Shown here: one piece after another, positions 42,592 through 56,006 of the stretch | Layout: each line of letters begins with the position of its first letter | Numbering within the stretch: position 1 is the stretch's first letter | From: Nematostella vectensis | Taxonomy: Eukaryota > Cnidaria > Anthozoa > Actiniaria > Edwardsiidae | DNA length: 64,000 bases | Direction: 5' to 3' | Assembly (NCBI RefSeq): GCF_932526225.1 | Contig: NC_064042.1 | Coordinates: 16,858,751-16,922,750 of the forward strand | Made by a program: the position numbers and the translations under genes | The notes under the pieces: generated by a model | Seen by the model: the letters and a program-made list of their open reading frames with translations, nothing else | Database searches by the model: none | What the model was told of the DNA's origin: nothing

Positions 42592-44271
42592 CAACATGAG
42601 AAAAATGTCTTCTCTATGCGTGTTTGTTGTGTTTTTTTGTCAAACCGCTCATAGAGTCATTCGTTTTCAAAAGAAAAAAAATTGTGCCCCGCGTGAGGAT
42701 CGAACTCAAGACCTTCAGATTTCTACATTCGATTATGAGACTGACGCGCTGCCTACTGCGCTAACGAGGCCAACATGAGAAAAGTCTCTTCTCTCTGCGT
42801 GTTTGTTGTGTTTTTGTTCAAACCGCTCATAGAAACATTCGTTTTCAAAAGAAAAACAAAATGTGCCCCGTGTGAGGATCGAACTCACGACCTTCAGATT
42901 TCTAGATTTGATTATGATACTGACGCTCTTCCTACTGCGCTAACAAGGCCAACATAAGAAAAGTGTCTTCTCTATGCGTGTTTGTGGTGTTTTCGTCAAA
43001 CCGGTCATAGAGTCATTCGTTTTCAAAAGAAAAACAAAATGTGCCCCGTGTGAGGATCGAACTCACGACCTTCAGATTTCTAGATTTGATTATGATACTG
43101 ACGCGCTTCCTACTGCGCTAACAAGGCCAACATAAGAAATGTGTCTTCTCTATGCGTGTTTGTGGTGTTTTCGTCAAACCGGTCATAGAGTCATTCGTTT
43201 TCAAAAGAAAAAAATATGCCCCGTCTAAGGATCGAACTCGCGACATTCAGATTTCTACATTCGATTATGAGACTGACGCGTTGCCTATTGCGCTAACGAC
43301 GCCTACATGGGAAATGTGCCTTTTCTATTCGTGTTTGTGGTGTTTTTGTCAAACCGGTCATAGAGTCTTTCGTTTTCAAAAGAAAAAATATGCCCCGTGT
43401 GAAGATCGAGCTCACGACCTTAAGATTTCTACATTTGATTATGAGACTGACGCGCTGCCTACTGCGCTAACGAGGCCAACATGAGAAATGCGTCTTTTCT
43501 ATGCGTGTTTGTGGTGTTTTCGTCAAACCGCTCATAGAGTCATTCGTTTTCAAAAGAAAAAAAATATGCCCCGTGTGAGGATCGAACTCACAACATTAAG
43601 ATTTCTACATTCGATTATGATATTGACGCTCCGCCTACTGCGCTAACGAGGCCATAATGAAAAATATGTCTTCTCTATGCGTGTTTGTGGTGTTTTCGTC
43701 AAACCGCTCATAGAGTCATTCGTTTTCAAAAGAAAAAAAATTGTGCCCCTTGTGAGGATCGAACTCACGACCTTCAGATTTCTAGATTTCATTATGAGAC
43801 TGACGCGCTGCCTACTGCGCTAACGAGGCCAACATGAGAAATGCGTCTTTTCTATGCGTGTTTGTGGTGTTTTCGTCAAACCGCTCATAGAGTCATTTGT
43901 TTTCAAAAGAGAATAATATGCCCCGCGTGAGGATCGAACTCAAGACCTTCAGATTTCTACATTCGATTATGAGACTGACGCGCTGCCTACTGCGCTAACG
44001 AGGCCAACATGAGAAAAGTGTATTCTCTATGCGTGTTTGTGGTGTTTTTTTGTCAAACCGGTCATAGAGTCAATCGTTTTCAAAAGAATAAAATATGCCC
44101 CGTGTGAGGATCGAACTCACGACCTTCAGATTTCTACATTTGATTATGAGACTGACACGCTGCCTACTGCGCTAGCGAGGCCAACCTGAGAAATGTGTCT
44201 TCTCTATACGTGTTTGTGGTGTTTTCGTCAAACCGGTCATAGAGTCATTCGTTTTCAAAAGAAAAAAAATA

Positions 44272-44357
44272 TGCCCCGTGTGAGGATCGACCTCACGACC
44301 TTCAGATTTCTAGATTTGAGTATGAGACTAACGCGCTACCTACTGCGCTAACGAGGC
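44272..44357 (-). tRNA. tRNA-Met(CAT), right-hand neighbour only 14 bp away
   Basis: Carries T54G in the B box, G26-side change (ACTAACGCG) and C20T. It is separated from the next tRNA by 14 bp instead of about 90, so it lies almost directly downstream of the gene at 44372-44457. Confidence 0.75.
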
Positions 44358-44366
44358 CAACATGAG

Positions 44367-44371
44367 AAAAA
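44367..44371 (-). terminator. Minimal T5 terminator between paired tRNAs
   Basis: The 14-bp spacer keeps five T directly after the discriminator of the right-hand gene. The fusion removed the rest of the spacer but left a usable Pol III terminator. Confidence 0.75.
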
Positions 44372-44457
44372 TGCCCCGTGTGAGGATCGAACTCACGACC
44401 TTCAGATTTCTAGATTTGAGTATGAGACTGACGCGCTGCCTACTGCGCTAACGAGGC
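44372..44457 (-). tRNA. tRNA-Met(CAT), consensus exons, in a close pair
   Basis: Exons match the reference; intron of the TCTAGA type with first base C. It is transcribed toward the gene at 44272-44357 with only 14 bp between them. Confidence 0.9.
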
Positions 44458-46659
44458 CAACATGAGAAAAGTGTCTTCTCTATGCGTGTTTGTTGTGTTT
44501 TTTGTTTAACCGCTCATAGAGTCATTCGTTTTCAAAAGAAAAAAAAATGTGCCCCGTGTGAGGATCAAACTCACGACCTTCAGATTTCTAGATTTGATTA
44601 TGAGACTGACGCGCTGCCTATTGCGCTAACGACGCCTACATGGGAAATGTGCCTTTTCTATGCGTGTTTGTGGTGATTTCGTCAAAACGGTCATAGAGTA
44701 TTTCGTTTTCAAAAGAAAAAATATGCCCCGTGTGAGGATCGAACTCACGACATTCAGATTTCTACATTCGATTATGATACTGACGCGCCGCCTACTGCGC
44801 TAACGAGTCCAACATGAGAAATTTGTCTTCTCTATGCGTGTTTGTGGTGTTTTCGTCAAACCGGTCATAGAGTCATTCGTTTTCAAAAGAAAAAAAATAT
44901 GCCCCGTGTGAGGATCGAACTCAAGACCTTCAGATTTCTAGATTTGATTATGAGACTGACGCGCTGCCTACTGCGCTAACGAGGCCAACATGAGAAAAGT
45001 CTCTTCTCTATGCGTGTTTGTTGTGTTGTTTGTCAAACCGCTCATAGAGTCATTCGTTTTCAAAAGAAAAAAAAAACATGTGCCCCGTGTGAGGATCGAA
45101 CTCACGACCTTCAGATTTCTAGATTTGATTATGATACTGACGCGCTTCCTACTGCGCTAACAAGGCCAACATTAGAAATGTGTCTTCTCTATGCGTGTTT
45201 GTGGTGTTTTTGTCAAACCGGTCATAGAGTCATTCGTTTTCAAAAGAAAAAAATATGCCCCGTGTGAGGATCGACCTCACGACCTTCAGATTTCTACATT
45301 TGATTATGAGACTGACGCGCTGCCTACTGCGCTAACGAGGCTAACATGAGAAATGTGTCTTCTCTATGCGTGTTTGTGGTGTTTTCGTCAAACCGGTCAT
45401 AGAGTCATTAGTTTTCAAAAGAAAAAAATATGCCCCGTCTGAGGATCGAACTCACGACATTCAGATTTCTACATTCGATTATGATACTGACGCGCTGCCT
45501 ACTGCGCTAACGAGGCCAAATGAGAAAAGTGTCTTCTCTATGCGTGTTTGTTGTGTTTTTTGTCAAACCGCTCATAGAGTCATTCGTTTTCAAAAGAAAA
45601 AAAATGTGCCCCTTGTGAGGATCGAACTCACGACCTTCAGATTTCTAGATTTGATTATGAGACTGACGCGCTGCCTATTGCGCTAACGACGCCTACATGG
45701 GAAATGTGCCTTTTCTATTCGTGTTTGTGGTGTTTTCGTCAAACCGGTCATAGAGTCTTTCGTTTTCAAAAGAAAAAATATGCCCCGTGTGAGGATCGAG
45801 CTCACGACCTTCAGATTTCTACATTTGATTATGAGACTGACGCGCTGCCTACTGCGCTAACGAGGCCAACATGAGAAATGCGTCTTTTCTATGCGTGTTT
45901 GTGGTGTTTTCGTCAAACCGCTCATAGAGTCATTTGTTTTCAAAAGAGAAAAATATGCCCCGCGTGAGGATCGAACTCAAGACCTTCAGATTTCTACATT
46001 CGATTATGAGACTGACGCGCTGCCTACTGCGCTAACGAGGCCAACATGAGAAAAGTGTATTCTCTATGCGTGTTTGTGGTGTTTTTTTGTCAAACCGGTC
46101 ATAGAGTCAATCGTTTTCAAAAGAATAAAATATGCCCCGTGTGAGGATCGAACTCACGACCTTCAGATTTCTACATTTGATTATGAGACTGACACGCTGC
46201 CTACTGCGCTAGCGAGGCCAACCTGAGAAATGTGTCTTCTCTATACGTGTTTGTGGTGTTTTTGTCAAACCGGTCATAGAGTCATTCGTTTTCAAAAGAA
46301 AAAAAATTTTCCCCGTGTGAGGATCGAACTCACGACCTTCAGATTTCTAGATTTGAGTATGAGACTGACGCGCTACCTACTGCGCTAACGAGGCCAACAT
46401 GAGAAAAGTGTCTTCTCTATGCGTGTTTGTTGTGTTTTTTGTCAAACCGCTCATAGAGTCATTCGTTTTCAAAAGAAAAAATATGCCCCGTTTGAGGATC
46501 GAACTCACGACATTCAGATTTCTACATTCGATTCTGATATTGACGCGCCGCCTACTGCGCTAACGAGGCCAACCTGAAAAATGTGTCTTCTCTATGCGTG
46601 TTTGTGGTGTTTTCGTCAAACCGGTCATAGAGTCATTCGTTTTCAAAAAAAAAGAAATA

Positions 46660-46745
46660 TGCCCCGTGTGAGGATCGAACTCACGACCTTCAGATTTCTA
46701 CATTTGATTATGAGACTGACGCGCTGCCTACTGCGCTAACGAGGC
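46660..46745 (-). tRNA. tRNA-Met(CAT), consensus
   Basis: Exons and intron match the reference. Confidence 0.93.
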
Positions 46746-47391
46746 TAACATGAGAAATGTGTCTTCTCTATGCGTGTTTGTGGTGTTTTCGTCAAACCGG
46801 TCATAGAGTCATTCGTTTTCAAAAGAAAAAAATATGCCCCGTCTAAGGATCGAACTCACGACATTCAGATTTCTACATTCGATTGTGATACTGACGCGCT
46901 GCCTACTGCGCTAACGAGGCCAACATGAGAAAAGTGTCTTCTCTATGCGTGTTTGTTGTGTTTTTTGTCAAACCGCTCATAGAGTCATTCGTTTTCAAAA
47001 GAAAAAAAATTGTGCCCCTTGTGAGGATCGAACTCACGACCTTCAGATTTCTAGATTTGATTATGAGACTGACGCGCTGCCTATTGCGCTAACGACGCCT
47101 ACATGGGAAATGTGCCTTTTCTATTCGTGTTTGTGGTGTTTTCGTCAAACCGGTCATAGAGTCTTTCGTTTTCAAAAGAAAAAATATGCCCCGTCTGAGG
47201 ATTGAGCTCACGACCTTAAGATTTCTACATTTGATTATGAGACTGACGCGCTGCCTACTGCGCTAACGAGGCCAACATGAGAAATGCGTCTTTTTTATGC
47301 GTGTTTGTGGTGTTTTCGTCAAACCGCTCATAGAGTCATTCGTTTTCAAAAGAGAAAAATATTCGTCATTCATTTTCAAAAGAAAAAAATA

Positions 47392-47457
47392 TGCCCCGTC
47401 TGAGGATCGCCTACTGCGATCATTATACTGACGCGCTGCCTACTGCGCTAACAAGGC
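47392..47457 (-). pseudogene. Rearranged 66-nt tRNA-Met remnant
   Basis: Same rearrangement as at 42526, carried along by the 4866-bp duplication, with one further change (CATTATACTG). Confidence 0.84.
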
Positions 47458-49135
47458 CAACATGAGAAAAATGTCTTCTCTATGCGTGTTTGTTGTGTTT
47501 TTTTGTCAAACCGCTCATAGAGTCATTCGTTTTCAAAAGAAAAAAAATTGTGCCCCGCGTGAGGATCGAACTCAAGACCTTCAGATTTCTACATTCGATT
47601 ATGAGACTGACGCGCTGCCTACTGCGCTAACGAGGCCAACATGAGAAAAGTCTCTTCTCTCTGCGTGTTTGTTGTGTTTTTGTTCAAACCGCTCATAGAA
47701 ACATTCGTTTTCAATAGAAAAAAAAATGTGCCCCGTGTGAGGATCGAACTCACGACCTTCAGATTTCTAGATTTGATTATGATACTGACGCTCTTCCTAC
47801 TGCGCTAACAAGGCCAACATAAGAAAAGTGTCTTCTCTATGCGTGTTTGTGGTGTTTTCGTCAAACCGGTCATAGAGTCATTCGTTTTCAAAAGAAAAAC
47901 AAAATGTGCCCCGTGTGAGGATCGAACTCACGACCTTCAGATTTCTAGATTTGATTATGATACTGACGCGCTTCCTACTGCGCTAACAAGGCCAACATAA
48001 GAAATGTGTCTTCTCTATGCGTGTTTGTTGTGTTTTCGTCAAACCGGTCATAGAGTCATTCGTTTTCAAAAGAAAAAAATATGCCCCGTCTAAGGATCGA
48101 ACTCGCGACATTCAGATTTCTACATTCGATTATGAGACTGACGCGTTGCCTATTGCGCTAACGACGCCTACATGGGAAATGTGCCTTTTCTATTCGTGTT
48201 TGTGGTGTTTTTGTCAAACCGGTCATAGAGTCTTTCGTTTTCAAAAGAAAAAATATGCCCCGTGTGAAGATCGAGCTCACGACCTTAAGATTTCTACATT
48301 TGATTATGAGACTGACGCGCTGCCTACTGCGCTAACGAGGCCAACATGAGAAATGCGTCTTTTCTATGCGTGTTTGTGGTGTTTTCGTCAAACCGCTCAT
48401 AGAGTCATTCGTTTTCAAAAGAAAAAAAATATGCCCCGTGTGAGGATCGAACTCACAACATTAAGATTTCTACATTCGATTATGATATTGACGCTCCGCC
48501 TACTGCGCTAACGAGGCCAACATGAAAAATATGTCTTCTCTATGCGTGTTTGTGGTGTTTTCGTCAAACCGCTCATAGAGTCATTCGTTTTCAAAAGAAA
48601 AAAAATGTGCCCCTTGTGAGGATCGAACTCACGACCTTCAGATTTCTAGATTTCATTATGAGACTGACGCGCTGCCTACTGCGCTAACGAGGCCAACATG
48701 AGAAATGCGTCTTTTCTATGCGTGTTTGTGGTGTTTTCGTCAAACCGCTCATAGAGTCATTTGTTTTCAAAAGAGAATAATATGCCCCGCGTGAGGATCG
48801 AACTCAAGACCTTCAGATTTCTACATTCGATTATGAGACTGACGCGCTGCCTACTGCGCTAACGAGGCCAACATGAGAAAAGTGTATTCTCTATGCGTGT
48901 TTGTGGTGTTTTTTTGTCAAACCGGTCATAGAGTCAATCGTTTTCAAAAGAATAAAATATGCCCCGTGTGAGGATCGAACTCACGACCTTCAGATTTCTA
49001 CATTTGATTATGAGACTGACACGCTGCCTACTGCGCTAGCGAGGCCAACCTGAGAAATGTGTCTTCTCTATACGTGTTTGTGGTGTTTTCGTCAAACCGG
49101 TCATAGAGTCATTCGTTTTCAAAAGAAAAAAAATA

Positions 49136-49221
49136 TGCCCCGTGTGAGGATCGAACTCACGACCTTCAGATTTCTAGATTTGAGTATGAGACTAACGCGC
49201 TACCTACTGCGCTAACGAGGC
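49136..49221 (-). tRNA. tRNA-Met(CAT), left member of a close pair
   Basis: Counterpart of the copy at 44272 in the 4866-bp repeat, here with a normal B box (T54 kept), so T54G in the other copy arose after the duplication. Confidence 0.8.
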
Positions 49222-49235
49222 CAACATGAGAAAAA

Positions 49236-49321
49236 TGCCCCGTGTGAGGATCGAACTCACGACCTTCAGATTTCTAGATTTGAGTATGAGACTGACGCGC
49301 TGCCTACTGCGCTAACGAGGC
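49236..49321 (-). tRNA. tRNA-Met(CAT), consensus exons, right member of a close pair
   Basis: Same as the copy at 44372, with the same 14-bp spacer at 49222-49235. Confidence 0.9.
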
Positions 49322-52300
49322 CAACATGAGAAAAGTGTCTTCTCTATGCGTGTTTGTTGTGTTTTTTGTTTAACCGCTCATAGAGTCATTCGTTTTCAAA
49401 AGAAAAAAAAATGTGCCCCGTGTGAGGATCAAACTCACGACCTTCAGATTTCTAGATTTGATTATGAGACTGACGCGCTGCCTATTGCGCTAACGACGCC
49501 TACATGGGAAATGTGCCTTTTCTATGCGTTTTTTGTGGTGATTTCGTCAAAACGGTCATAGAGTATTTCGTTTTCAAAAGAAAAAATATGCCCCGTGTGA
49601 GGATCGAACTCACGACATTCAGATTTCTACATTCGATTATGATACTGACGCGCCGCCTATTGCGCTAACGAGTCCAACATGAGAAATTTGTCTTCTCTAT
49701 GCGTGTTTGTGGTGTTTTCGTCAAACCGGTCATAGAGTCATTCGTTTTCAAAAGAAAAAAAATATGCCCCTTGTGAGGATCGAACTCAAGACCTTCAGAT
49801 TTCTAGATTTGATTATGAGACTGACGCGCTGCCTACTGCGCTAACGAGGCCAACATGAGAAAAGTCTCTTCTCTATGCGTGTTTGTTGTGTTGTTTGTCA
49901 AACCGCTCATAGAGTCATTCGTTTTCAAAAGAAAAAAAAAACATGTGCCCCGTGTGAGGATCGAACTCACGACCTTCAGATTTCTAGATTTGATTATGAT
50001 ACTGACGCGCTTCCTACTGCGCTAACAAGGCCAACATTAGAAATGTGTCTTCTCTATGCGTGTTTGTGGTGTTTTTGTCAAACCGGTCATAGAGTCATTC
50101 GTTTTCAAAAGAAAAAAATATGCCCCGTGTGAGGATCGACCTCACGACCTTCAGATTTCTACATTTGATTATGAGACTGACGCGCTGCCTACTGCGCTAA
50201 CGAGGCTAACATGAGAAATGTGTCTTCTCTATGCGTGTTTGTGGTGTTTTCGTCAAACCGGTCATAGAGTCATTAGTTTTCAAAAGAAAAAAATATGCCC
50301 CGTCTGAGGATCGAACTCACGACATTCAGATTTCTACATTCGATTATGATACTGACGCGCTGCCTACTGCGCTAACGAGGCCAAATGAGAAAAGTGTCTT
50401 CTCTATGCGTGTTTGTTGTGTTTTTTGTCAAACCGCTCATAGAGTCATTCGTTTTCAAAAGAAAAAAAATGTGCCCCTTGTGAGGATCGAACTCACGACC
50501 TTCAGATTTCTAGATTTGATTATGAGACTGACGCGCTGCCTATTGCGCTAACGACGCCTACATGGGAAATGTGCCTTTTCTATTCGTGTTTGTGGTGTTT
50601 TCGTCAAACCGGTCATAGAGTCTTTCGTTTTCAAAAGAAAAAATATGCCCCGTGTGAGGATCGAGCTCACGACCTTCAGATTTCTACATTTGATTATGAG
50701 ACTGACGCGCTGCCTACTGCGCTAACGAGGCCAACATGAGAAATGCGTCTTTTCTATGCGTGTTTGTGGTGTTTTCGTCAAACCGCTCATAGAGTCATTT
50801 GTTTTCAAAAGAGAAAAATATGCCACGCGTGAGGATCGAACTCAAGACCTTCAGATTTCTACATTCGATTATGAGACTGACGCGCTGCCTACTGCGCTAA
50901 CGAGGCCAACATGAGAAAAGTGTATTCTCTATGCGTGTTTGTGGTGTTTTTTTGTCAAACCGGTCATAGAGACAATCGTTTTCAAAAGAATAAAATATGC
51001 CCCGTGTGAGGATCGAACTCACGACCTTCAGATTTCTACATTTGATTATGAGACTGACACGCTGCCTACTGCGCTAGCGAGGCCAACATGAGAAATGTGT
51101 CTTCTCTATACGTGTTTGTGGTGTTTTTGTCAAACCGGTCATAGAGTCATTCGTTTTCAAAAGAAAAAAAATTTTCCCCGTGTGAGGATCGAACTCACGA
51201 CCTTCAGATTTCTAGATTTGAGTATGAGACTGACGCGCTACCTACTGCGCTAACGAGGCCAACATGAGAAAAGTGTCTTCTCTATGCGTGTTTGTTGTGT
51301 TTTTTGTCAAACCGCTCATAGAGTCATTCGTTTTCAAAAGAAAAAAAAACATGTGCCCCGTGTGAGGATCGAACTCACGACCTTCAGATTTCTAGATTTG
51401 ATTATGATACTGACGCGCTTCCTACTGCGCTAACAAGGCCAACATTAGAAATGTGTCTTTTCTATGCGTGTTTGTGGTGTTTTTGTCAAACCGGTCATAG
51501 AGTCATTCGTTTTCAAAAGAAAAAAATATGCCCCGTGTGAGGATCGACCTCACGACTTTCAGATTTCTACATTTGATTATGAGACTGACGCGCTGCCTAC
51601 TGCGCTAACGAGGCTAACATGAGAAATGTGTCTTCTCTATGCGTGTTTGTGGTGTTTTCGTCAAACCGGTCATAGAGTCATTAGTTTTCAAAAGAAAAAA
51701 ATATGCCCCGTCTGAGGATCGAACTCACGACATTCAGATTTCTACATTCGATTATGATACTGACGCGCTGCCTACTGCGCTAACGAGGCCAAATGAGAAA
51801 AGTGTCTTCTCTATGCGTGTTTGTTGTGTTTTTTGTCAAACCGCTCATAGAGTCATTCGTTTTCAAAAGAAAAAAAATGTGCCCCTTGTGAGGATCGAAC
51901 TCACGACCTTCAGATTTCTAGATTTGATTATGAGACTGACGCGCTGCCTTTTGCGCTAACGACGCCTACATGGGAAATGTGCCTTTTCTATTCGTGTTTG
52001 TGGTGTTTTCGTCAAACCGGTCATAGAGTCTTTCGTTTTCAAAAGAAAAAATATGCCCCGTGTGAGGATCGAGCTCACGACCTTCAGATTTCTACATTTG
52101 ATTATGAGACTGACGCGCTGCCTACTGCGCTAACGAGGCCAACATGAGAAATGCGTCTTTTCTATGCGTGTTTGTGGTGTTTTCGTCAAACCGCTCATAG
52201 AGTCATTTGTTTTCAAAAGAGAAAAATATGCCCCGCGTGAGGATCGAACTCAAGACCTTCAGATTTCTACATTCGATTATGAGACTGACGCGCTGCCTAC

Positions 52301-53110
52301 TGCGCTAACGAGGCCAACATGAGAAAAGTGTATTCTCTATGCGTGTTTGTGGTGTTTTTTTGTCAAACCGGTCATAGAGTCAATCGTTTTCAAAAGAATA
52401 AAATATGCCCCGTGTGAGGATCGAACTCACGACCTTCAGATTTCTACATTCGATTCTGATATTGACGCGCCGCCTACTGCGCTAACGAGGCCAACCTGAA
52501 AAATGTGTCTTCTCTATGCGTGTTTGTGGTGTTTTCGTCAAACCGGTCATAGAGTCAATCGTTTTCAAAAGAATAAAATATGCCCCGTGTGAGGATCGAA
52601 CTCACGACCTTCAGATTTCTACATTTGATTATGAGACTGACACGCTGCCTACTGCGCTAGCGAGGCCAACCTGAGAAATGTGTCTTCTCTATACGTGTTT
52701 GTGGTGTTTTTGTCAAACCGGTCATAGAGTCATTCGTTTTCAAAAGAAAAAAAATTTTCCCCGTGTGAGGATCGAACTCACGACCTTCAGATTTCTAGAT
52801 TTGAGTATGAGACTGACGCGCTACCTACTGCGCTAACGAGGCCAACATGAGAAAAGTGTCTACTCTATGCGTGTTTGTTGTGTTTTTTGTCAAACCGCTC
52901 ATAGAGTCATTCGTTTTCAAAAGAAAAAAAAATGTGCCCCGTGTGAGGATCGAACTCACGACATTTAGATTTCTACATTCGATTCTGATATTGACGCGCC
53001 GCCTACTGCGCTAACGAGGCCAACCTGAAAAATGTGTCTTCTCTATGCGTGTTTGTGGTGTTTTCGTCAAACCGGTCATAGAGTCATTCGTTTTCAAAAG
53101 AAAAGAAATA

Positions 53111-53196
53111 TGCCCCGTGTGAGGATCGAACTCACGACCTTCAGATTTCTACATTTGATTATGAGACTGACGCGCTGCCTACTGCGCTAACGAGGC
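53111..53196 (-). tRNA. tRNA-Met(CAT), consensus
   Basis: Exons and intron match the reference. Confidence 0.93.
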
Positions 53197-53842
53197 TAAC
53201 ATGAGAAATGTGTCTTCTCTATGCGTGTTTGTGGTGTTTTCGTCAAACCGGTCATAGAGTCATTCGTTTTCAAAAGAAAAAAATATGCCCCGTCTAAGGA
53301 TCGAACTAACGACATTCAGATTTCTACATTCGATTGTGATACTGACGCGCTGCCTACTGCGCTAACGAGGCCAACATGAGAAAAGTGTCTTCTCTATGCG
53401 TGTTTGTTGTGTTTTTTGTCAAACCGCTCATAGAGTCATTCGTTTTCAAAAGAAAAAAATTGTTCCCCGTGTGAGGATCGAACTCACGACCTTCAGATTT
53501 CTAGATTTGATTATGAGACTGACGCGCTGCCTATTGCGCTAACGACGCCTACATGGGAAATGTGCCTTTTCTATTCGTGTTTGTGGTGTTTTCGTCAAAC
53601 CGGTCATAGAGTCTTTCGTTTTCAAAAGAAAAAAATATGCCCCGTCTGAGGATTGAGCTAACGACCTTAAGATTTCTACATTTGATTATGAGACTGACGC
53701 GCTGCCTACTGCGCTAACGAGGCCAACATGAGAAATGCGTCTTTTCTATGCGTGTTTATGGTGTTTTCGTCAAACCGCTGAAAGAGTCATTCGTTTTCAA
53801 AAGAGAAAAATATTCGTCATTCATTTTCAAAAGAAAAAAATA

Positions 53843-53908
53843 TGCCCCGTCTGAGGATCGCCTACTGCGATCATGATACTGACGCGCTGCCTACTGCGCT
53901 AACAAGGC
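53843..53908 (-). pseudogene. Rearranged 66-nt tRNA-Met remnant
   Basis: Third copy of the rearranged unit, in a stretch otherwise not aligned with the 4866-bp repeat but flanked by the same neighbours. Confidence 0.84.
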
Positions 53909-55747
53909 CAAAATGAGAAAAATGTCTTCTCTATGCGTGTTTGTTGTGTTTTTTTGTCAAACCGCTCATAGAGTCATTCGTTTTCAAAAGAAAAAAAATT
54001 GTTCCCCGCGTGAGGATCGAACTCAAGACCTTCAGATTTCTACATTCGATTATGAGACTGACGCGCTGCCTACTGCGCTAACGAGGCTAACATGAGAAAT
54101 GCGCCTTCTCTATGCGTGTTTATTGTGTTTTCGTCAAACCGGTCATAGAGTCATTCGTTTTCAAAAGAAAAAAATATGCCCCGTCTGAGGATCGAACTCA
54201 CGACATTCAGATTTCTACATCCGATTATGATACTGACGCGCTGCCTACTGCGCTAACAAGGCCAACATAAGAAATGTGTCTTCTCTATGCGTGTTTGTGG
54301 TGTTTTCGTCAAACCGGTCATAGAGTCATTCGTTTTCAAAAGAAAAAAATATGCCCCGTGTGAGGATCGATCTCACGACCTTCAGATTTCTACATTTGAT
54401 TATGAGAGTGACGCGCTGCCTACAGCGCTAACGAGGCCAACCTGAAAAATGTGTCTTCTCTATGCGTGTTTGTGGTGTTTTCGTCAAACCGGTCATAGAG
54501 TAATTCGTTTTCAAAAGAAAAAAAATATGCCCCGTGTGAGGATCGAACTCACGACCTTCAGATTTCTACATTTGATTATGAGACTGACGCGCTGACTACT
54601 GCGCTTACGAGGCTAACATGAGAAATGTGTCTTCTCTATGCGTGTTTGTGGTGTTTTCGTCAAACCGGTCATAGAGTCATTCGTTTTCAAAAGAAAAAAA
54701 TATGCCCCGTCTGAGGATCGAACTCACGACATTCAGATTTCTACATTCGATTATGATACTGACGCGCTGACTACTGCGCTAACGAGGCCAACATGAGAAA
54801 AGTGTCTTCTCTATGCGTGTTTGTTGTCAAACCGCTCATAGAGTCATTCGTTTTCAAAAGAAAAAAAATTGTGCCCCGTGTGAGTATCGAAATCACGACC
54901 TTCAGATTTTTAGATTTGATTATGAGACTGACGCGCTGCCTATTGCGCTAACGACGCTTACATGGGAAATGTGCCTTTTCTATTCGTGTTTGTGGTGTTT
55001 TCGTCAAACCGGTCATAGAGTCTTTCGTTTGCAAAAGAAAAAATATGCCCCGTGTGAGGATCGAGCTCACGACCTTAAGATTTCTACATTTGATTATGAG
55101 ACTGACGCGCTGCCTACTGCGCTAACGAGGCCAACATGAGAAATGCGTCTTTTCTATGCGTGTTTGTGGTGTTTTCGTCAAACCGGTTATAGAGTCATTC
55201 GTTTTCAAAAGAAAAAAAATATGCCCTGTGTGAGGATCGAAATCACGACCTTCATATTTCTAAATCAGATTATGAGACTGACGCGCTGCCTATTGCGCTA
55301 ACGACGCCTACATGGAAAATGTGTCTTCTCTATGTGTGTTTGTGGTGTTTTTGTCAAACCGGTCATAGAGTCATTCGTTTTCAAAAGAAAAAATATGCCC
55401 CGTGTGAGGATCGAACTCACGACATTCAGATTTCTACATTCGATTATGATATTGACGCGCCGCCTACTGCGCTAATGAGGCCAACATGAGAAATGTGTTT
55501 TCTCTATGTGTGTTTGTGGTGTTTTCGTCAAAACGCTCATAGAGTCATTCGTTTTCAAAAGAGAAAAATATGCCCCGCGTGAGGATCGAACTCAAGACCT
55601 TCAGATTTCTACATTCGATTATGAGACTGACGCGCTGCCTACTGCGCTAACGAGGCAAACATGAGAAAAGTGTATTCTCTATGCGTGTTTGTGGTGTTTT
55701 TTTGTCAAACCGGTCATAGAGTCATTCGTTTTCAAAAGAATAAAATA

Positions 55748-55828
55748 TGCCCCGTGTGAGGATCGAACTCACGACCTTCAGATTTCTACATTTGATTAGG
55801 AGACTGAAACGCTGCCTACTAGCAAGGC
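55748..55828 (-). pseudogene. 81-nt tRNA-Met remnant with truncated A box, anticodon CCT
   Basis: Five bases are missing at the start of the D arm (plus strand CTACTAGCAAGG), which removes part of the A box and D stem. A35C changes the anticodon to CCT. G26T is also present. Non-functional by structure. Confidence 0.82.
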
Positions 55829-55920
55829 CAACCGGAGAAATGTGTCTTCTCTATACGTGTTTGTGGTGTTTTTTGTCAAACCGCTCATAGAGTCATTCGT
55901 TTTCAAAAGAAAAAAAAATA

Positions 55921-56006
55921 TGCCCCGTGTGAGGATCGAACTCACGACCTTCAGATTTCTAGATTTGAGTATGAGACTGACGCGCTGCCTACTGCGCTAA
56001 CGAGGC
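55921..56006 (-). tRNA. tRNA-Met(CAT), consensus exons, variant intron
   Basis: Exons match the reference; intron of the TCTAGA type with first base C; T run of nine. Confidence 0.92.

Larger units (their letters stand above)
42147..47012 (-). repeat. Higher-order repeat, 28 units, 4866 bp, copy 1
   Basis: tRNA bodies start at 42147, 42321, 42526 (66 nt, broken), 42685, 42864, 43042, 43217, 43391, 43567, 43744, 43919, 44096, 44272, 44372, 44550, 44724, 44900, 45081, 45256, 45431, 45607, 45781, 45956, 46133, 46309, 46484 (CAG), 46660 and 46835 (CAC). Confidence 0.9.
47013..51353 (-). repeat. Higher-order repeat of 4866 bp, copy 2 (25 units)
   Basis: tRNA bodies start at 47013, 47187, 47392 (66 nt, broken), 47551, 47729, 47907, 48082, 48256, 48432, 48608, 48783, 48960, 49136, 49236, 49414, 49589, 49765, 49946, 50121, 50296, 50472, 50646, 50821, 50998 and 51174. 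Offsets to copy 1 stay at 4864 to 4866 bp. It ends where an eight-unit duplication starts. Confidence 0.9.
51354..54527 (-). repeat. Eight-unit duplication (1408 bp) and mixed units
   Basis: Units 51354, 51529, 51704, 51880, 52054, 52229 and 52406 repeat 49946-50998 at an offset of 1408 bp. They are followed by 52581, 52757, 52935 (CAG), 53111, 53286 (CAC), 53463, 53638, 53843 (66 nt, broken), 54002, 54177 and 54352. Unit 52406 is a hybrid: its left part is of the 46133 type and its right part of the CAG class. Confidence 0.86.
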
